Positions 57,550 to 64,000 of a stretch of 64,000 nt of DNA are shown here, piece by piece. The notes under the pieces are model-generated. The model ran no database searches, was not told the DNA's origin, and was given only the letters and a program-made list of their open reading frames with translations. The position numbers and the translations under genes were made by a program. How positions within the stretch are numbered: the stretch's first letter is position 1; each line of letters begins with the position of its first letter. Source of the DNA: Kutzneria viridogrisea (lineage in GTDB: Bacteria > Actinomycetota > Actinomycetes > Mycobacteriales > Pseudonocardiaceae); assembly GCA_014138725.1 (NCBI GenBank), contig JACJID010000008.1:372001-436000 (forward strand), given 5' to 3'.

Positions 57550-59520
57550 ATGACCGAGTCGTCCGCCCTGGACAACCTGCTGACGGAGAGCAGGACGTTC
57601 CCGCCCAGCGGGGAGTTCGCGGCGCAGGCCAACGCCAAGGCCTCGCTGTACGAGGAGGCGGACGCCGATCGCGAGGCGTTCTGGGCCGCGCAGGCCCAGC
57701 GCCTGCACTGGCACACCGCGCCCACCCAGGTGCTGGACTGGTCCAACGCCCCGTTCGCGCAGTGGTTCGCCGACGGCAAGCTGAACGTGGCCTACAACTG
57801 CGTGGACCGGCACGTGGAGTCCGGGCACGGCGAGCAGGTGGCCATCCACTGGGAGGGCGAGCCGGGCGACACCCGGACGATCACCTACAACGACCTCAAG
57901 GCCGAGGTGAGCAAGGCCGCGAACGCGCTGACCGGGCTGGGCCTGGCCGCGGGCGACCGGGTGGCCATCTACATGCCGATGGTGCCCGAGGCGATCTTCT
58001 CCATGCTGGCCTGCGCCCGGCTGGGCGTGGTGCACAGCGTGGTGTTCGGCGGCTTCTCGGCGGAGGCCCTGCGCTCGCGCATCGAGGACGCCGCGGCCAA
58101 GCTGGTGATCACCACTGACGGCCAGTACCGGCGCGGCAACCCGGTCTCGCTCAAGGCGGCCGTGGACGAGGCCGTGGCCAAGACCCCGACCGTGACCAAC
58201 GTGCTGGTGGTGCGGCGCACCGGCGGCGAGGTGGACTGGACCGAGGGCAGGGACCTGTGGTGGCACGAGCTGGTGGACGGCCAGTCCGCCGAGCACACCC
58301 CGGAGGCCTTCGACGCCGAGCACCCGCTGTTCATCCTCTACACCTCGGGCACCACCGGTAACCCCAAGGGCATCCTGCACACCTCGGGCGGCTACCTGAC
58401 CCAGGCCAGCTACACCCACCACAACGTGTTCGACCTCAAGCCGGACACCGACGTGTACTGGTGCACCGCCGACATCGGCTGGGTCACCGGGCACAGCTAC
58501 ATCGTGTACGGCCCGCTGTCCAACCGGGTCACCCAGGTCGTCTACGAGGGCACGCCGAACACCCCGCACGAGGGTCGGCACTGGGAGATCATCCAGAAGT
58601 ACGGGGTGTCGATCTACTACACCGCGCCCACCCTGATCCGCACCTTCATGAAGTGGGGCGCGGACATCCCGGCCCGCTACGACCTGAGCAGCCTGCGCGT
58701 GCTGGGCAGCGTCGGCGAGCCGATCAACCCCGAGGCGTGGATGTGGTACCGGGAGCACGTCGGCGCCAACCGCGCCCCGATCGTGGACACCTGGTGGCAG
58801 ACCGAGACCGGCGCGATCATGATCTCCCCGCTGCCCGGGGTCACCGCGACCAAGCCGGGTTCGGCCATGGGCCCGCTGCCGGGCATCGGGGCCAAGGTCG
58901 TCGACGACGCCGGCGCGGAGGTCGGCAAGGGCGGTGGCGGCTACCTGGTGCTGGACAAGCCGTGGCCCTCGATGCTGCGCGGGATCTGGGGCGACGAGGC
59001 CCGCTTCCGCGAGACCTACTGGTCGCGCTTCACCGAGCAGGGCTACTACTTCGCCGGTGACGGGGCCAAGTACGACAACGACGGGGCCGTGTGGCTGCTC
59101 GGCCGGGTGGACGACGTGATGAACGTGTCCGGACACCGGATCTCCACCACCGAGGTGGAGTCCGCGCTGGTCTCGCACTCGCGGGTGGCCGAGGCCGCGG
59201 TGGTCGGCGCCACCGACCCGACCACCGGGCAGGCCATCGTGGCCTTCGTGATCCTGCGCGGGGTGCAGCCCGACGAGGACGCCACCGCGCTGGTCAAGTC
59301 CCTGCGCGACCACGTGGCCACCGAGATCGGCCCGATCGCCAAGCCCAGGCAGGTCATGGTCGTGCCGGAGCTGCCGAAGACCCGCTCGGGCAAGATCATG
59401 CGCCGTCTGCTGCGGGACGTGGCGGAGAACCGGCAGGTCGGTGACGTCACCACGCTGGCCGACTCCTCGGTGATGGACCTGATCTCCAGCGGCCTCCAGT
59501 CGGGCAAGGCCGAGGACTGA
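57550..59520 (+). CDS. acs: Acetyl-CoA synthetase
   Basis: Activates acetate to acetyl-CoA through acetyl-AMP. The 656-residue protein has YTSGTTGNPKGILHTSGG near 263-280, the motif DTWWQTETGAIMISPLPG, the hinge GRVDDVMNVSGHRISTTEVE and the C-terminal KTRSGKIMRR, whose lysine (near 614) is acetylated for control in relatives. ATG 57550 follows AGGAGG. It has its own terminator, and a DasR-type palindrome sits in its promoter region. Confidence 0.96.
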   Translation: MTESSALDNLLTESRTFPPSGEFAAQANAKASLYEEADADREAFWAAQAQRLHWHTAPTQVLDWSNAPFAQWFADGKLNVAYNCVDRHVESGHGEQVAIHWEGEPGDTRTITYNDLKAEVSKAANALTGLGLAAGDRVAIYMPMVPEAIFSMLACARLGVVHSVVFGGFSAEALRSRIEDAAAKLVITTDGQYRRGNPVSLKAAVDEAVAKTPTVTNVLVVRRTGGEVDWTEGRDLWWHELVDGQSAEHTPEAFDAEHPLFILYTSGTTGNPKGILHTSGGYLTQASYTHHNVFDLKPDTDVYWCTADIGWVTGHSYIVYGPLSNRVTQVVYEGTPNTPHEGRHWEIIQKYGVSIYYTAPTLIRTFMKWGADIPARYDLSSLRVLGSVGEPINPEAWMWYREHVGANRAPIVDTWWQTETGAIMISPLPGVTATKPGSAMGPLPGIGAKVVDDAGAEVGKGGGGYLVLDKPWPSMLRGIWGDEARFRETYWSRFTEQGYYFAGDGAKYDNDGAVWLLGRVDDVMNVSGHRISTTEVESALVSHSRVAEAAVVGATDPTTGQAIVAFVILRGVQPDEDATALVKSLRDHVATEIGPIAKPRQVMVVPELPKTRSGKIMRRLLRDVAENRQVGDVTTLADSSVMDLISSGLQSGKAED

Positions 59521-59525
59521 GCCGC

Positions 59526-59561
59526 CGGGCTCGTGCGGGGACCACGCCCCGCACGAGCCCG
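59526..59561. terminator. Bidirectional terminator after acs
   Basis: Arms CGGGCTCGTGCGGGG (59526-59540) and the exact complement (59547-59561), with a 6-nt loop, between the convergent acs and the small membrane gene. Confidence 0.88.
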
Positions 59562-59569
59562 ACCGCGGC

Positions 59570-60007
59570 CTACGCCCCGCCCTGCTGCTGCGGCGGCTGG
59601 GGCTGCCCGTAGTACTGGGCGGGCGGCTGCTGCGGCTGGCCGTAGACCTGCTGCTGCGGATAGGTCTGCTGGGGCGGGTACGGCTGCTGCGGGAACTGCG
59701 GGGCGGCGCCGTAGTTCTGGGTCGAGGGCTTGGCCCTGACCGCCGCCGAGATCAACACGCCGCCGGACACCAGGGTCGCGAAGGCTCCGAGGCCGATCAG
59801 CCACCAGCCCGAGCTGCTGTTGTTGGACTGCTGTTGCGAGTAGGTCCGGTTGCCGCCCTTCGAGGAGTGGCAGATGTCCCCCGGGTGCATGGTCTGCCCA
59901 CCACAGGTCACACCGCTGGAGTTCAGCGCGACCACCCCCGCGACGATCATGCCCAGCCCCACGACGAGGCCGAGGACCAGCCGGACAAGCCTGATTCCAC
60001 CGAGCAC
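59570..60007 (-). CDS. Two-span membrane protein with Gln/Pro/Tyr-rich tail
   Basis: GTG 60007 after GGAGGGGGA gives 145 residues. Two membrane segments (near 5-28 and 67-88) flank an external loop with CGGQTMHPGDICHSS, a cysteine-bearing pattern frequent in actinobacterial membrane proteins. The C-terminus is low-complexity (YPPQQTYPQQQVYGQPQQ), cytoplasmic by topology. No function can be assigned. Confidence 0.72.
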   Translation of the reverse strand: MLGGIRLVRLVLGLVVGLGMIVAGVVALNSSGVTCGGQTMHPGDICHSSKGGNRTYSQQQSNNSSSGWWLIGLGAFATLVSGGVLISAAVRAKPSTQNYGAAPQFPQQPYPPQQTYPQQQVYGQPQQPPAQYYGQPQPPQQQGGA

Positions 60008-60141
60008 TGTGCTCCCCCTCCGAACCGACGTGACCAGCGCCGTACTGCGGTCACCCGTCCGAGTCATTAAAATGACGTCAAGGTGAGCCGGGAAGTCTGG
60101 TCGGCATGAGTATGACGTGTTAGCCGACCACTGGAGCTGTT

Positions 60142-61332
60142 TTGTCGCGACGCCCTGCCGCCCTCAGTGACCTCGCCCGCTACCTCAGAACCGAGACCGC
60201 CGGTGGACTGGTGCTGCTCGGTGCCACCGCCATCGCCCTGTTGTGGGCCAACTCACCGCTGTCCGGCAGCTACGCGGCACTGCGCGACTTCCAGGTCGGC
60301 CCCGACCTGCTGCACCTGAACCTGTCGCTGGGCAGCTGGGCCAAGGACGGGCTGCTCGCGCTGTTCTTCTTCGTCGCGGGCCTGGAGCTCAAGCGGGAAC
60401 TGGTGGTCGGCGAGCTGTCCGACCGCAGGGCCGCGGCGCTGCCGGTGGCCGCCGCGCTGGGCGGCATGATCGTGCCCGCACTGCTGGCCCTGGCCGTCGG
60501 CGGCGGCGCGCCCGGCATGGACAAGGCCTGGGCCATCCCGGTGGCCACCGACATCGCCTTCGCGCTGGGCGTGCTGGCGCTGACCGGCTCGGGCATGCCC
60601 GCCAGCGCGCGGATCTTCCTGCTCAGCCTGGCCGTGGTCGACGACCTGGGCGCCATTCTGGTGATCGCGCTGGTGTTCTCCAGCTCCTTCGACTTCCTCG
60701 CGCTGGCGATCGCCGTGCTGCTGCTGGCGCTGTACTGGTACCTCCAGCACCGCAGGGTCACCAGCGCCTGGATCTACGTGCCGCTCGCGGTCGCGGTGTG
60801 GGTCGCGGTGCACACGGCCGGGGTGCACGCCACGATCGCCGGGGTGGCGCTGGGCCTGCTCACCAGGGTCCGCCGCGACCCGTACGAGAAGTGCTCGCCC
60901 GCGGTGCGCCTGGAGCACCGGCTGCAACCCTGGTCGGCCGGGCTGGCGGTACCGGTGTTCGCGCTGTTCGCGGCGGGTGTGCCGGTGGGCGGCAACGCGC
61001 TGCGCGCCCTGGTCGGCGATCAGCTGGCGATCGCCGTGGTGGTCGGGCTGGTCGTGGGCAAGGCCGTGGGCGTGCTCGGCGCCGCCCTGCTCGCGGTGCG
61101 CCTGAAGTGGGCGCAGAAGCCGCGCGACCTGGGCTGGCGGGACATGGCGGCGGTCGCGGTGCTCGGCGGGGTGGGCTTCACGGTGAGCCTGCTGATGGCC
61201 GAACTGGGCCTGGAAGGCGAGGCAGAAGACCTGGCCAAGGCAGCCGTCCTGATCGCCTCGGCGATGGCCTCGCTGGTGGGCGCGGCCCTGCTGCTGCGCC
61301 GGAGTCGGGTGCACCGCACGGCGAACGAGTGA
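60142..61332 (+). CDS. nhaA: Na+/H+ antiporter NhaA
   Basis: Exports sodium in exchange for protons. The 396-residue protein has 12 membrane segments and the essential Asp pair in LAVVDDLGAILVIA (Asp167, Asp168), with VATDIAFALGVLALTG (Asp137) and FFFVAGLELKRELVVGEL. TTG 60142 follows GGAG. It heads a run with the holin-X and hydrolase genes on the same strand. Confidence 0.95.
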   Translation: MSRRPAALSDLARYLRTETAGGLVLLGATAIALLWANSPLSGSYAALRDFQVGPDLLHLNLSLGSWAKDGLLALFFFVAGLELKRELVVGELSDRRAAALPVAAALGGMIVPALLALAVGGGAPGMDKAWAIPVATDIAFALGVLALTGSGMPASARIFLLSLAVVDDLGAILVIALVFSSSFDFLALAIAVLLLALYWYLQHRRVTSAWIYVPLAVAVWVAVHTAGVHATIAGVALGLLTRVRRDPYEKCSPAVRLEHRLQPWSAGLAVPVFALFAAGVPVGGNALRALVGDQLAIAVVVGLVVGKAVGVLGAALLAVRLKWAQKPRDLGWRDMAAVAVLGGVGFTVSLLMAELGLEGEAEDLAKAAVLIASAMASLVGAALLLRRSRVHRTANE

Positions 61333-61346
61333 GGGTGCATGGCACG

Positions 61347-61859
61347 ATGACCACCGTGACAGGCCCTGGACACCACGCGAACGGCACCCCTGACGGCGCG
61401 CTGCCCCCGGTGCCCTCGATCCCGCTGACCGAGGAAACGGCCAGAGGAGTCGCCGAGGAGCAGTCCGTCGGTGGACTCGTGCGCGATGCCATGACGCACA
61501 TCTCCACGCTGCTGCGCGCCGAGATCGAGCTGGCCAAGCTGGAGGTCGTCGCCGAGGCCAAGAAGGGCCTGCGCGGCGGCGTGTACTTCCTGGTCGCGCT
61601 GGCGATCCTGCTGTTCAGCCTGTTCTTCCTGTTCATGATGGTGGCCAACTTCTTCTCCGAGGGCCTGGCCGACCTGGGCATGCTGCGCTCGTTCTCGTAC
61701 CTGCTCGGCTACTTCGTCACCTTCCTGCTGATGCTGGGCGGGGCCGGGCTGGCCGGGCTGATGGGCTACCGCAAGGTGCGCGGCATCAAGGCACCTGAGC
61801 GGACCATCGAGTCCATGAAGGACACGGCGGCCGCGCTGCGCCACCCCGGCGAGCGCTGA
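61347..61859 (+). CDS. Phage holin-family (DUF1469/Holin-X) membrane protein
   Basis: The 170-residue protein has an amphipathic start (LVRDAMTHISTLLRAEIELAKLEVVAEAKK), two membrane segments (about 78-102 and 117-141) and a basic tail. This is the housekeeping actinobacterial Holin-X type (Rv3669-like position), not evidence of a prophage. It lies 14 bp after nhaA. Confidence 0.83.
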   Translation: MTTVTGPGHHANGTPDGALPPVPSIPLTEETARGVAEEQSVGGLVRDAMTHISTLLRAEIELAKLEVVAEAKKGLRGGVYFLVALAILLFSLFFLFMMVANFFSEGLADLGMLRSFSYLLGYFVTFLLMLGGAGLAGLMGYRKVRGIKAPERTIESMKDTAAALRHPGER

Positions 61860-61882
61860 GCAGAGCCCCCGACCCGTCCTCG

Positions 61883-62752
61883 GTGCGGTTACCGGGGGCG
61901 TGGCGGCACCGGGACGTCTCGGCCAACGGCATCCGGCTGCACCTCGCCGAGAGCGGTACGGGCCCGCTCGTGCTGCTGCTGCACGGCTTCCCCGAGTTCT
62001 GGTGGACCTGGCGGCGGCAGCTGACCGCGCTGGCCGAGTCCGGGTACCGGGCGGTGGCGGTGGACCTGCGCGGCTGCGGGGACTCCGACAAGCCACCGCG
62101 CGGCTACGACGGCTGGACCCTGGCCGGGGACGTGGCCGGGCTGGTCAAGGCGCTGGGCGCCCGCCGCGCACACCTGGTAGGGCACGGCTGGGGCGGTCTG
62201 GTGGCCTGGACCGCCGCCGCACTGCACCCGCGCCTGGTGGCCTCGGTGTCCACGCTGGCCGCACCGCACCCGCTGGAGCTGCGCAGGCGCCCACCCGCAC
62301 CGCGCCACCTGCTCGCGGCCCAGCTCCCGATCTGGCCCGAGCGCTGGCTGACCGCCGACGGGGCCGCCGCCGTGCAGCGGTTGCTGCTGGCCTGGTCGGC
62401 GGTCCCGCCGGAGGCCGAGGTGCTGGCCCGCACCCGGCAGGCCATGTCGGTGCCGGGTGTGGCGCACTGCTCGCTGGAGTACCTGCGGTGGGCGTTCCGC
62501 TCGCGGTTGCGCGGGGACGGCAGGCAGTTCGCCCAGGCGATGCGCAGGCGGCTGACGGTGCCCGTGCTGACCGTGGCCGGGCGGCTCGACCCGTGCGTGC
62601 GCGTGGCCGCGGTCCAGGGCTCCGCGCGGTGGGTGGACGGCCCGTTCACCCACCACTGCCTGGACGGGGTGGGGCACTTCCCGCACCGGGAGGCGCCCGA
62701 GCAGGTCACCGAACTGCTGCTGGCCCAGCTACTCCGCGCAGGACCCGGTTGA
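61883..62752 (+). CDS. EphE-like alpha/beta hydrolase lacking the nucleophile
   Basis: An alpha/beta-hydrolase of 289 residues at the ephE (Rv3670) position. HGFPEFW (34-40), the oxyanion motif, and GVGHFPHREAPEQV with the catalytic His are kept. The nucleophile elbow reads GHGWGG (100-105), where epoxide hydrolases have GHDWGG: the nucleophile is Gly102. Epoxide hydrolysis by the usual mechanism is therefore not expected. GTG start 61883. Its 3' end overlaps marP by 24 bp. Confidence 0.85.
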   Translation: MRLPGAWRHRDVSANGIRLHLAESGTGPLVLLLHGFPEFWWTWRRQLTALAESGYRAVAVDLRGCGDSDKPPRGYDGWTLAGDVAGLVKALGARRAHLVGHGWGGLVAWTAAALHPRLVASVSTLAAPHPLELRRRPPAPRHLLAAQLPIWPERWLTADGAAAVQRLLLAWSAVPPEAEVLARTRQAMSVPGVAHCSLEYLRWAFRSRLRGDGRQFAQAMRRRLTVPVLTVAGRLDPCVRVAAVQGSARWVDGPFTHHCLDGVGHFPHREAPEQVTELLLAQLLRAGPG

Positions 62753-63907
62753 CACCGCGCGGAACATGTTCGGCGCACCGGCCACCACGTTGGCCACCTG
62801 CGCGGCGGTCAGCGCGAACCCGGTCTCCGGATCGTCCACGGCCGCGCCGAACACCACGCCGATCACCCGGCCGTTCGGGTCGATCAGCGGGCCACCGGAG
62901 TTGCCGCTCTTGACCGTGGACCGCACGGTGAACACGTCCCTGGTGACCTTGCGCGAGCCGTAGATGTCGGGGCCGTTGAGCTCGATGCGCTGCCGGACCC
63001 TGGCCGCACGCGCCGTGTACGGGCCGTCCAGCGGGTAGCCGAGCACGATCGCGTCCTGGCCGGAGGTGTACTGGGACTGGTCGAAGCGCAGCGGGGTGGC
63101 GTCCAGGCCGGGCACGGACAGCACCGCCACGTCGATCTCCGGGTCGTAGTAGACGACGTGCGCGGTGAGCTGGCCGCGCCCCACCTCCACCGAGGTGTCG
63201 TCGGTGCCCGCGACCACGTGCGCGTTGGTCATGACCCGCTCCGGGCCGATCACGAACCCGCTGCCCTCCAGCGCCCGCGAGCAGGACGGGGCCTTGCCGC
63301 GCACCTTGAGCACGCTGGGCTGCACCGCACGCACGATCTGGCTGTTCTGCAACGCCGTGTCCGGCGGGTCGACCACGGCGATGGGCGTGCGGGTGAACGG
63401 GCCGGTGGCGGTGAGCAGGCCGGTGCTGAGCAGCTTGCTGACGTCGTTGGGCAGTTGCTCGGCCTGTGCGGGCATCAGGTTGTTGACCGTGCCCAGCACC
63501 ACCGAGCCCCGGATCGCGGCGGCCAGCCCGGGTACCGGCACCGAGGTCAGCGGCAGGGCGAAGACCCAGGCCACCACGAACACCACGGCGCACTGCACCA
63601 GTGCGCCCAGCGTGTAGTCCACGCTGGCGAAGGGCCCGAGCCGGATGTGCTGGCGGATGGACCGGCCCAGCCACACGCCGATCGTCTCGCCCAGTGCGAC
63701 CAGCAGCACCAGCGCGCCCATCCAGACCGCGATCCTGGTGACGTTGCTGTTGAAGTTCTGCATGATCATCGGGGTCACGATCAACCCGATGACGGTTCCG
63801 CCGAGCACACCCACGGTGGCGGGCAGGGTGGTGATCAGGCCGTGCCGGGCGCCGGAGATCGCGGCGATCACCGCGAGCAACACCACCACAAGGTCAACCC
63901 AGTTCAC
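62729..63907 (-). CDS. marP: MarP-type membrane serine protease (CvpA + trypsin-like)
   Basis: MarP is the acid-resistance protease known from Mycobacterium (Rv3671c). The 392-residue protein has four N-terminal membrane segments of CvpA type and a trypsin-like domain with His230 (TNAHVV), Asp259 (DPEIDVAVL) and Ser337 (SGNSGGP). Cys209 and Cys390 are placed as in the MarP disulfide that controls activity. GTG 63907 overlaps the stop of the upstream NUDIX gene. Confidence 0.93.
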   Translation of the reverse strand: MNWVDLVVVLLAVIAAISGARHGLITTLPATVGVLGGTVIGLIVTPMIMQNFNSNVTRIAVWMGALVLLVALGETIGVWLGRSIRQHIRLGPFASVDYTLGALVQCAVVFVVAWVFALPLTSVPVPGLAAAIRGSVVLGTVNNLMPAQAEQLPNDVSKLLSTGLLTATGPFTRTPIAVVDPPDTALQNSQIVRAVQPSVLKVRGKAPSCSRALEGSGFVIGPERVMTNAHVVAGTDDTSVEVGRGQLTAHVVYYDPEIDVAVLSVPGLDATPLRFDQSQYTSGQDAIVLGYPLDGPYTARAARVRQRIELNGPDIYGSRKVTRDVFTVRSTVKSGNSGGPLIDPNGRVIGVVFGAAVDDPETGFALTAAQVANVVAGAPNMFRAVSTGSCAE

Positions 63908-64000
63908 CGGGGCACCTCCGAGTTCGCCGCCCGCAGGGCCTCGTCCAGATCACGTACGTCCGCCGCGTTCCACGGCTGCTCCCAGCCCGCGAGCGAGAGC
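63904..64000 (-). CDS. C-terminal end of NUDIX CoA pyrophosphatase, cut by window edge
   Basis: The last 31 codons read LSLAGWEQPWNAADVRDLDE and ALRAANSEVPR, the usual C-terminus of the NUDIX hydrolase (Rv3672c type) that precedes marP in actinobacteria. The stop overlaps the marP GTG start. The catalytic NUDIX box lies outside the window, so the call rests on the C-terminal pattern and on position. Confidence 0.7.
   Translation of the reverse strand, partial: LSLAGWEQPWNAADVRDLDEALRAANSEVPR

Noticed and set aside
61347-61859. Prophage, because of the holin-family gene
   Set aside because: The Holin-X type is a normal core gene at this locus; no integrase, terminase or structural gene is nearby.

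Overview
The window is high-GC actinomycete chromosome. GTG and TTG starts, ATGA/GTGA stop-start overlaps, leaderless promoters and the gene order all fit Pseudonocardiales (Pseudonocardiaceae-like); the genus cannot be fixed from the sequence alone. Most of the window is a conserved core backbone also known from Mycobacterium (the Rv3646c-Rv3672c neighbourhood and the hpt-tilS-ftsH-fol neighbourhood), with accessory islands inserted between its blocks.

Layout. 0-11.2 kb: folB (cut by the window edge), folP, ftsH, a secreted substrate-binding/VWA protein, hpt, tilS, a DUF2342 metalloprotease, dacB and ppa; folE is missing from its usual place. 11.2-22.1 kb, accessory: a MarR-controlled DHA2 efflux pump, a second MarR gene divergent from an NTF2-like gene, a hotdog thioesterase, a stand-alone divergent L11 paralogue, a papain-like peptidase without signal peptide, a STAND/NB-ARC-TPR protein, two small envelope proteins, a degenerate GC-rich repeat array and tRNA-Thr(CGT). 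22.2-29.1 kb: a secreted protein of unknown role and an unsaturated-uronate cluster (GH88, LctP-family permease, kduI, kduD, iclR) with paired palindromic operators. 29.4-41.3 kb: holB, an MFS gene, topA, hppA, an Hrq1/MrfA-type helicase and a small prim-pol-like gene; tmk is not between topA and holB. 41.4-47.4 kb: a Tad pilus operon, a 6C small RNA and a HAD phosphatase. 47.8-55.9 kb: a secreted trypsin-like protease and a muropeptide-recovery cluster (nagZ, namZ, amiE-like, murR, murQ). 56-64 kb: a degenerate Fic-like protein, a GNAT acetyltransferase, acs preceded by a DasR-type site, nhaA, a holin-X-family protein, an EphE-like hydrolase without its nucleophile, marP and the end of a NUDIX gene.

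How the genes connect. The 49-56 kb cluster resembles Bacillus nagZ/namZ/amiE/murQ/murR. Three exported enzymes should dismantle peptidoglycan outside the membrane, and murQ handles MurNAc-6-phosphate inside. A sequence shared by the nagZ and murR promoters is a candidate MurR operator, and the DasR-like site upstream of acs would link acetate activation to GlcNAc status.

The most unusual non-coding signal is a composite intergenic repeat found five times. It has two TTGTCCACA boxes (actinobacterial DnaA-box consensus) about 18 bp apart, then in four copies a conserved TAGACT...GCCCCCC tail, and in three copies an adjoining ATGAAGGTG-type palindrome in the same order. A second global pattern is about ten genes whose start codon lies 6-8 nt behind a TAGCGT-like -10 box, implying leaderless mRNAs.
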